Shown here: positions 1 to 5,241 of the stretch, one piece after another
How positions within the stretch are numbered: the stretch's first letter is position 1
How the letters are laid out: the number at the start of each line of letters is the position of its first letter
Source: Pyrinomonadaceae bacterium
GTDB lineage: Bacteria > Acidobacteriota > Blastocatellia > Pyrinomonadales > Pyrinomonadaceae
Direction of reading: 5' to 3'
Assembly: GCA_013813825.1 (NCBI GenBank)
Contig: JACCRA010000337.1
Coordinates: forward strand, 1-7,795
DNA: 7,795 nt
The notes under the pieces: generated by a model
The model's input: only the letters and a program-made list of their open reading frames with translations
Told to the model about the DNA's origin: nothing
Databases searched by the model: none
Made by a program: the position numbers and the translations under genes

Positions 1-3000
1 GCAACAGCCGCGCGCTCTCCTCACTCTCGGCGCGCAATTGCGCGTCGGCCTCGCACAATGCCTCTTGCTCTTCAAAGACGCTCGCCAGACGCTCGCGCAA
101 ACGCTCTGTCTGCGCCGTTACGTCGGCGACTCGCTTTTCCAGCGACACGGATTGCTCTTGTTGATAGGCACGCTCGCGTTCGCGCCGGTCACGTTGCAGC
201 GCGGCATCGGCCACCGCCGCCCGCGCCGCCGCCATCTCTTCCTCGCGCTCGCGGGCATCGGCCGTCGCGCCGCGCGCCTCTTCCTCGCGCGTCCCCAAAC
301 TCTCCGCCAGCGTCCGCTCCACTTCGTTGGCTCCGTCGAGGTGTTCGCGCAACTCGATCAGCAGCGCAGTCAACTCGTGCTCGTCGGCCACATAGACGCG
401 CCGCAGCAACTCGCGCAACTCCTCGCGCAACTGCCGGTAGCGGCGCGCTTTCGCCGCCTGCCGGCGCAGACTCCCGACCTGCCGCTCGATCTCGGAAACG
501 ATGTCCGAGACGCGCCGCAGATTCGCACGCGCGCCTTCGAGCCGCGCCTCGGCGGCGCGCTGGCGGACACGGAACTTGGTGATGCCAGCCGCTTCCTCGA
601 TTAACGTGCGCCGGTCCATCGGCTTCGCTGAGAGAATCTGCCCGATGCGCCCCTGCTCGATGATCGCATAGTGCGCGCCTGACAGCCCCGTGCCCGAAAA
701 CAAATCCTGAATGTCGCGCAAGCGGCAGGCGCGCCCGTTCAACAGGTACTCGCTTTCGCCGTCGCGGTACAGCCGCCGCGTCACCGATACCGTCTCCCCC
801 GGCGCGAAACCGAGCGCAAGGCGACGCGGACGCCAGTGGCGTTTGTGCTGCGCCTTCGCCGTTAGGGCCTCCGGCGTCGGCGCGGCCGCCAGAGTGTTAT
901 CGCCATCGGTGGTAATGTCATCCCCGTTGTCTGCGCCAAGCGATTGGTCCCCGAACTGGTCTTCTACCACGTTCGCGCCACCAGCCGCTTCGATGGCGGC
1001 CGTAGCCGGCGCGACGATGACTTCCGCCTGCTCGTCTATCTCTTCGAGCGCCGAGTCGATGTCGTCGATCTCCGGCTCGTCCTCCGACGATTCGTCGCGC
1101 ACCAGATGCAGCACCACCTCCGCCATCCCGCTCGGCGGCCGGCTGCGCGCACCCTGAAAGATCACGTCCTTCATTTCGCCGCCGCGCAGATTCTTCACCC
1201 GCTGCTCGCCGAGCACCCACGAGATCGCGTCCGAGACGTTGCTGTTGTGGACGATCATATTGCCCGCGACGAAATTGTGCGTCCCGGCCACGCTCAGATC
1301 GTAAACCCATTCGTCTTCCGGCGTGATCTCATTGATGCTGACGATCTCATCCCAGTACACGTCGGAAGTCGCCAGCGTCGTCAGCCGCTCTAACTCACCG
1401 CGCGCGCCTTCGGACTGGTCCCCTAAACAATTGATCTGCTCGATCACTTCAAGCAATCCGCCCCGGCTGGCTTCGCAGCGCCCTTCGACGTAGGCCGCCA
1501 GCTTGGGATGCCCGCGCCGGTTGGCTTTAATTTTCACGCCCGCCGCGCGCGCGGCTTCTTTCACCAGCGCGCACACGCCGGGGACCAGATCGTGATTCGG
1601 GTTAGAGGCCGCAGACATCTCGCGTAGCGTCGCAAGCGTGCGCCGCTTTTCCCCGACGAATGAGAGTTGCGCGGCGGCGCGGCGCAACTGTTCCGTACCG
1701 TAGATTAAGACCGAGTAATAAGTCCTGCGTCGCTTGGCGACAGTGTTGCTGGCGTATTTTTCTTTCGTGCGGAGGAGCGCGAACACGCCCTGCCGCAGCA
1801 GCAGCGCGACGACCTGCCGGGCCAGTTTCTCACTGGCGGTAGCGTACTCGATATAGGCGTGCGCGTGCTTGCCGTCGCTTCCTACTGGTTTAGCACAGAC
1901 GTAAGCATCGCCCTCGAACAGCCCCGACAAAAAAGCCCACTGCGTGGCGGGGTCGGCGTGGAAGAGTTGCGGCGGGATTTCCTTCTCCGCCGAAGTGGAG
2001 TTGACGGGAAAGTTAAACAAGCGTTCTAGCGTCACGCCTAGTGTGCGTGAGTAGATCAGGCTGTCTTCAGCCTCCGGTTTGTAATGGTAGCGGTGCGTGT
2101 CCAAGCCGAACAATACTTGAGCCAAGCGCTCGAACTCGTCATTGATCGCTTGATCGGAGTTGACGAACCAGACTTGATTCGCCGCCGTGTTGCGGCCTTC
2201 AGCGATCAGCAGCCCGCAGAAGCGAGCCAATTCCGGCGTGAAGCGCAACGGCAAGCGAAGTTGGCCGGAGCCTTTGGATTTGAGACGCCCGTCGAACGGC
2301 GGATCGAGCTGCGCCGTATCGGAGAGCTTCATCAGCGTCGTCGCACCAATGGCCTGCCCATCGAGCAACCCCTTGAGCAAAGAGGAAGGCACGCCCGCGC
2401 CGCGCGTCAACGCCGACCACGTCCCGAACTTCGCGCGCGCCTCGCCCGCCCACTCGCGCAACGCGGGCGAGGCGGGAATGTAAACATTGTCGCCTTCACG
2501 GAACTGTCGGAGAACTTCGAGCGGAGACAGGGTGACTTCGCCGCCCTGAGTTGGGAGGCGGCGCGGCACCGCCAGCCGCACGCCAACTGCCAACTCCTCC
2601 GCTTTCAACGCCCGCAGGCGTCCGCCCTCAAGCGTGAACAGCGGATGGTACGGCGTGGCCGTAACTTCCCGCCCGGAGCGCGTCCGCACCCGCAGCAGAT
2701 GCGGCGTCGCCTGACGCTTGACGAACGCCGCCACGGGACGCGGCTCTAGCCGGAGCGTCGCCGGATTCAGCGATAGAATTTCGACTTGATGTGGATTGTG
2801 GCGCGTCAGCGTTCCGTCGTCCATCGTCTCGACGGCCGGGGCGTCCGCCAACGCGGCTTGGACCAGTTCGCGGATCGGCACGTCGCGGCCGTCGGCCAGC
2901 GTTATCAGCGTGTCGCCGCTAACGCATTTGCCGCAACCGTTCGGACCGACGATAGCGGTGATGCCGTCGCCGGTGAAGACGAGTTCGGTATGGTCGGCGA

Positions 3001-3043
3001 AGGATTTGAAGCCGGTGATTTCTAAGCGTTGTAGTCTGAACAT
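1..3043 (-). CDS. smc: Chromosome segregation protein SMC, N-terminal part, interrupted by an intein (truncated by left window edge)
   Basis: SMC is the ATPase of the bacterial condensin-like SMC-ScpAB complex that organises and segregates the chromosome. I translated all 1014 codons from the ATG at 3043 to base 2 and found no stop. The N-extein (residues 1-39) begins MFRLQRLEITGFKSFADH and ends in the P-loop GPNGCGK. An intein fills residues 40-600. The C-extein resumes with SNVSDAISWVLGEQ, completing Walker A as GPNGCGKSN. Then come the SMC hallmarks LRGGEMKDVIFQGA (619-632), LYRDGESEYLLNG (758-770), LFSGTGLSGAHYAIIEQG with the Q-loop-region glutamine Q797, and IEEAAGITKF (815-824). From about 826 the chain is a charged heptad-rich coiled coil that is still running at the window edge, so hinge and C-terminal head (Walker B, signature motif) lie outside. 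An extra acidic/basic segment sits at residues 649-746. The ribosome binding site is weak (GGA about 10 nt before ATG). Family assignment is secure; the host ATPase is non-functional until splicing. Confidence 0.96.
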   Translation of the reverse strand, partial: MFRLQRLEITGFKSFADHTELVFTGDGITAIVGPNGCGKCVSGDTLITLADGRDVPIRELVQAALADAPAVETMDDGTLTRHNPHQVEILSLNPATLRLEPRPVAAFVKRQATPHLLRVRTRSGREVTATPYHPLFTLEGGRLRALKAEELAVGVRLAVPRRLPTQGGEVTLSPLEVLRQFREGDNVYIPASPALREWAGEARAKFGTWSALTRGAGVPSSLLKGLLDGQAIGATTLMKLSDTAQLDPPFDGRLKSKGSGQLRLPLRFTPELARFCGLLIAEGRNTAANQVWFVNSDQAINDEFERLAQVLFGLDTHRYHYKPEAEDSLIYSRTLGVTLERLFNFPVNSTSAEKEIPPQLFHADPATQWAFLSGLFEGDAYVCAKPVGSDGKHAHAYIEYATASEKLARQVVALLLRQGVFALLRTKEKYASNTVAKRRRTYYSVLIYGTEQLRRAAAQLSFVGEKRRTLATLREMSAASNPNHDLVPGVCALVKEAARAAGVKIKANRRGHPKLAAYVEGRCEASRGGLLEVIEQINCLGDQSEGARGELERLTTLATSDVYWDEIVSINEITPEDEWVYDLSVAGTHNFVAGNMIVHNSNVSDAISWVLGEQRVKNLRGGEMKDVIFQGARSRPPSGMAEVVLHLVRDESSEDEPEIDDIDSALEEIDEQAEVIVAPATAAIEAAGGANVVEDQFGDQSLGADNGDDITTDGDNTLAAAPTPEALTAKAQHKRHWRPRRLALGFAPGETVSVTRRLYRDGESEYLLNGRACRLRDIQDLFSGTGLSGAHYAIIEQGRIGQILSAKPMDRRTLIEEAAGITKFRVRQRAAEARLEGARANLRRVSDIVSEIERQVGSLRRQAAKARRYRQLREELRELLRRVYVADEHELTALLIELREHLDGANEVERTLAESLGTREEEARGATADAREREEEMAAARAAVADAALQRDRRERERAYQQEQSVSLEKRVADVTAQTERLRERLASVFEEQEALCEADAQLRAESEESARLL
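1244..2926 (-). other. Intein with LAGLIDADG homing endonuclease, inserted in the SMC Walker A motif
   Basis: This in-frame 561-residue element (precursor residues 40-600) excises itself from the SMC precursor and ligates the flanks. All splicing motifs are visible. Block A begins with C40 (CVSGDTLITLADG). Block B is VTATPYHPLF with T130 and H133. Block F/G is EWVYDLSVAGTHNFVAG followed by NMIVHN, with penultimate H599 and terminal N600; the +1 residue is S601. That is the class 1 pattern of Cys1, TxxH, HN and +1 Ser. Between blocks B and F lies a two-motif LAGLIDADG endonuclease: FCGLLIAEG (275-283, acidic residue E282) and FLSGLFEGDA (371-380, acidic residue D379). Both metal-binding acids are kept, so cleavage of inteinless smc alleles is plausible. 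An HTH-like segment precedes the endonuclease (about 195-245), and an extra region follows it (about 435-560, containing HDLVPG). The size is at the long end for an endonuclease-containing intein. Splicing activity is inferred, not shown. Confidence 0.97.
1808..2236 (-). other. LAGLIDADG (DOD-type) homing endonuclease domain inside the intein
   Basis: Precursor residues about 270-412 form the endonuclease core. The first LAGLIDADG helix is residues 275-283 (FCGLLIAEG) and the second is residues 372-380 (LSGLFEGDA), about 97 residues apart, the usual distance for a pseudo-symmetric monomeric enzyme. E282 and D379 occupy the catalytic acid positions. The sequence KEIPPQLF just before the second motif is also typical of DOD inteins. 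Its expected target is the uninterrupted P-loop codons of an intein-free smc allele. Domain limits are approximate. Confidence 0.9.
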
Positions 3044-3063
3044 GCGTGCGTTTTCCGTCGGTG

Positions 3064-3077
3064 GTCCCGTACAGGAC
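3064..3077. repeat. Short imperfect palindrome in the smc leader
   Basis: GTCCCGTACAGGAC is symmetric in six of its seven base pairs around GTAC. It falls inside the predicted smc 5' untranslated leader, between the predicted start of transcription (about 3117) and the ATG. It could be a small operator or RNA hairpin, or chance. Two ACAGCC copies 12 bases apart (3080-3085, 3092-3097) lie beside it. Confidence 0.3.
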
Positions 3078-3120
3078 TAACAGCCAAACATACAGCCGCT
3101 AGAGCGCGGTGAAGGAGAGG

Positions 3121-3135
3121 CCCACTATATGTGGG
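3121..3135. promoter_or_regulatory. CCCAC/GTGGG palindrome overlapping the smc -10 box (possible operator)
   Basis: CCCACTATATGTGGG is a perfect 5-bp inverted repeat around a 5-base AT centre. The -10 hexamer of the predicted smc promoter lies wholly within it. A dimeric repressor bound here would block RNA polymerase. There is no T-run on the 3' side on either strand, so it does not look like a terminator. The regulatory role is inferred from position and symmetry only. Confidence 0.4.
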
Positions 3136-3152
3136 TAAAACCACGATGTCAA
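3124..3152 (-). promoter_or_regulatory. Predicted sigma-70 promoter of smc
   Basis: Read on the minus strand, a perfect -35 box TTGACA (3152-3147) is followed by a 17-base spacer and the -10 box TATAGT (3129-3124), which differs from consensus at one position. The predicted transcription start is near 3117, leaving a leader of about 75 nt before the smc ATG at 3043. It lies 170 bases beyond the stop of the upstream membrane-protein gene on the same strand. smc therefore probably has its own promoter rather than depending on read-through. Confidence 0.7.
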
Positions 3153-3173
3153 CTGGCTTTTGGGAGAAGCTAG

Positions 3174-3319
3174 AAGGCAAAAGGCAAAGGGCAAAAGGCA
3201 AAAGCTAAAGCAACGGATGGGGAGCGAAATCCGAGCAAAGGCCCGCCATCAATGGTATCCATTAGGCCACGCGAGCACTTACTCTTCCGGCTCGTCTCTC
3301 ACTTTTGCCTCTTGCCTTT
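3174..3319. repeat. Inverted pair of AAGGCAA heptamer arrays between the Agl23-like gene and smc
   Basis: Left arm 3174-3208 is five direct 7-bp units: AAGGCAA, AAGGCAA, AGGGCAA, AAGGCAA, AAGCTAA. Right arm, about 3302-3319, is the same motif inverted; its reverse complement AAAGGCAAGAGGCAAAAG matches the left-arm register at 16 of 18 positions. The arms are separated by about 93 bases with no recognisable gene. In the minus-strand transcript they could pair into a long-loop stem just after the stop codon of the upstream gene, perhaps protecting the 3' end. A related array lies inside the coding sequence at 6250-6291, so this is a dispersed repeat family in this genome. It has no transposase and no clear target duplication that I can see. 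Confidence 0.7.
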
Positions 3320-3321
3320 CA

Positions 3322-5241
3322 TTACTGCACCAACTCACGCCGTGCGTACAGCAGCAACTCGACGCCGGGGCGCAGTCGGTAAACGCCGCCAACGCGCTGG
3401 TAGCTCGCGCCGAGGGCGGCGCGGGCTTGGGACTCCTGCGTGGACTTAACGATGATCACGTCCTGGTCAACGGGGGCGCTGAGTTGGCCGGCGTAGCCGA
3501 CGCGTTTGTAATCGCGCAAGTACCACGGCATCGGCCAGTAGTCGGGCGAGGCGCTGTTAATGCGCGCGTCGTAACGCGAACCCGTGCGCGCGGCGATCCG
3601 TTCGACCTCCTCCATCATGCGGTCGAACTCACGGCTGGTGTGCGCATAGACGTAAAGATAGCTATCGTCGTCGTAATGCACGAAGTTAATCTGGTAGGTC
3701 TGATATAAATGCACGGCGACGGCGAGCGCCAGCGGCACTAGTGCGACGAGTAGCCCTTGCGTCATGCGCCGGCCTCCGCCCCTGCCTAACAGATAAAGCG
3801 ACTGCACGGCGTATCCGGCGATCAGCGCGAGCGGCGCAAGCATACTCAAGACGAGCCACGGCGTCTTGTACGGCACTAAAGAGTAGGCCGCGATCATGCC
3901 GCCGGCCCACAGCGCGGCGAAGACGGGAAAATGTTCGCGCGGACGCCACACGGCGAAGAGCGCGCCCACACTTCCGAGCAGCACGAGTGGCGACTCGATC
4001 TGAAAAAGCCATTTGGCATATGTCAAGAAAGGCTTGCGGTGGAAGTCGCTGGTTCCCGTGTCCTGCCAGATGGCGTATGCCCTGAGCGCATCCAACACGC
4101 CTTTGGCATGGGTGAAGAATGAAGAGAAGAAGAGGATGTTGACGAACAGAAAAACGCAGAGTCCGACGGCGAACAGCAGCCCCAGACGCGGCCACCCGCC
4201 GAGGCGTTGAATTAGTCCGCCCGCCGCGCCGCCATCCGCCGTCGCCGCTTCGGTCTGACGGCGCAGCTTCTTCCTATCCCTTTTGCTGGCCTGCTGTTCT
4301 TCGTTCCGCCGCGCACGCCCCCGCGCCAGCCGCGCGTAGCCCCATGCCACCGCCCATGCGATCAGCAGCACGCCAACTGAGATGAACGCCGTCTCTTTGG
4401 TCGCGAACAGCAACGCCAGAGCGATCCATCCGGCCAGCCAGTACCACGAGCGCGCACCGTCGTTGGTCCATAGCATCGCCGCGACAACGCTCAAACACAA
4501 CCCGACGAAGAAGGTTCCGATCCTAAAAAACTGCGGCCAATACACCGCGCCGAGCGCGGCCAGCACCAGCGCGATGGCGGCGGCTCCCGCCATCGCCAGT
4601 TTCCGCAGGTCGTCGGTTAGTGGTTTCGTCTGGCGCTCGTAGAACTTCAGCGCCGCGACGACAAGGCCAAGCGTGAAGAAGACGAACAGCATCTCGTGAA
4701 TGTAATAGCGCGAGAAGAAGACCATGCCGGGCGAGACGGCGAGCAGGACGGCGGCGGCGAGCGCGCCGATCATACCGATTTGCCGCCGTAGCGAGAGCGC
4801 CAGCCACACCACGCCGACGCCGAACGCCGCCGTGATGAGACGGATCAGCGTTGTGCTCAGCATTCCCCACCGATCCGCGAGGTAAGCCAATGGTGCGGTA
4901 AAGTAGTAGAGCGTCGGCCCGTGATAGTTCGACGGATCGTAATGGTAAGCGCCGGAACGGATCAGATTGTTGAGGAAGAAGCCGTTCACGCCTTCGTCGT
5001 GGTGCAGCGGCTTCAAGTCCAGTTCGTAGCAACGCAGCACCGCCGCCACGAGCAGCACGACGACGCACGCGACGAGCCACTCGCGGCGGGACATTTCCGC
5101 GCCCGTTGTTGCCGGCAGAGTCGCCGCGCCGGGGTCCGTGCTGGTTTCTCTGATGCCGGCCGTCAGGTCTGATTCAGTCGCGTCGGCCGGCCGCTTACTG
5201 GCGCGCGATTTGGTAGAGGCGGTAGCCACCTGTTTCACCAA
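3322..5241 (-). CDS. Agl23-like (TIGR03663) multi-pass membrane protein, GT-C glycosyltransferase superfamily
   Basis: The protein has 639 residues and about 12-13 hydrophobic segments. After a hydrophilic N-terminus (1-50), TM1 (about 55-70) leads into an extracytoplasmic loop with ELDLKPLHHDEGVNGFF; the acidic HHDEG (80-84) is where GT-C enzymes carry their catalytic or metal-binding acids. Further family-type motifs are YHGPTLYYF (106-114), FSRYYIHEMLF (176-186) and ATKETAFIS (280-288). A basic cytoplasmic loop spans about 304-330, and a soluble C-terminal domain (about 513-639) contains SPDYWPMPWYLRDY. This resembles the family named 'flippase activity-associated protein Agl23'; real substrates are unknown, and a polyprenyl-linked sugar is likely. 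Its start overlaps the upstream membrane-protein gene by 47 bases. Codon 1 here is TTG, with AGAAGG directly abutting it, too close to be ideal. GTG at 5238 or 5229, or ATG at 5094 (MSRREWLVACVV, directly before TM1), are alternatives. Stop TAA is 3324-3322. Confidence 0.85.
   Translation of the reverse strand: MVKQVATASTKSRASKRPADATESDLTAGIRETSTDPGAATLPATTGAEMSRREWLVACVVVLLVAAVLRCYELDLKPLHHDEGVNGFFLNNLIRSGAYHYDPSNYHGPTLYYFTAPLAYLADRWGMLSTTLIRLITAAFGVGVVWLALSLRRQIGMIGALAAAVLLAVSPGMVFFSRYYIHEMLFVFFTLGLVVAALKFYERQTKPLTDDLRKLAMAGAAAIALVLAALGAVYWPQFFRIGTFFVGLCLSVVAAMLWTNDGARSWYWLAGWIALALLFATKETAFISVGVLLIAWAVAWGYARLARGRARRNEEQQASKRDRKKLRRQTEAATADGGAAGGLIQRLGGWPRLGLLFAVGLCVFLFVNILFFSSFFTHAKGVLDALRAYAIWQDTGTSDFHRKPFLTYAKWLFQIESPLVLLGSVGALFAVWRPREHFPVFAALWAGGMIAAYSLVPYKTPWLVLSMLAPLALIAGYAVQSLYLLGRGGGRRMTQGLLVALVPLALAVAVHLYQTYQINFVHYDDDSYLYVYAHTSREFDRMMEEVERIAARTGSRYDARINSASPDYWPMPWYLRDYKRVGYAGQLSAPVDQDVIIVKSTQESQARAALGASYQRVGGVYRLRPGVELLLYARRELVQ

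Larger units (their letters stand above)
3044..3321. other. Intergenic region between the Agl23-like gene and smc
   Basis: No convincing gene is visible in these 278 bases. They contain the smc leader (to about 3117), the smc promoter with its palindrome, and the inverted heptamer arrays. The stretch 3209-3301 between the arrays shows no recognisable motif. No classical intrinsic terminator (GC stem plus T-run) follows the Agl23-like stop codon. Confidence 0.7.

Noticed and set aside
38..604. Open reading frame of 188 codons on the plus strand
   Set aside because: It lies antisense to the smc coiled-coil region, whose minus-strand frame is continuous and recognisable; its Arg/Leu/Ala-rich product is what GC-rich antisense frames give.
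2084..2749. Open reading frame of 221 codons on the plus strand
   Set aside because: It is antisense to the intein, whose splice and endonuclease motifs on the minus strand are clear. Its product shows no recognisable motif.
1244..2926. A separate gene or assembly chimera inserted in smc
   Set aside because: The frame is continuous on both sides, the P-loop is restored exactly at the junctions, and all intein blocks are present.
3121..3135. Intrinsic terminator hairpin
   Set aside because: The stem is only 5 bp, and the T-run on the minus strand is on the wrong (5') side; the position over a -10 box fits an operator better.
3121..3135. NrdR box
   Set aside because: The AT-centred palindrome is loosely similar, but it is a single copy, the flanking bases do not fit, and no ribonucleotide reductase gene is present.
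3174..3319. CRISPR array
   Set aside because: The units are 7 bp with no spacers between them; there are no cas genes.
3160..3708. Plus-strand open frame with a Lys/Gln-rich start
   Set aside because: Its start is simply the translated heptamer repeat and the rest is antisense to the Agl23-like C-terminus.
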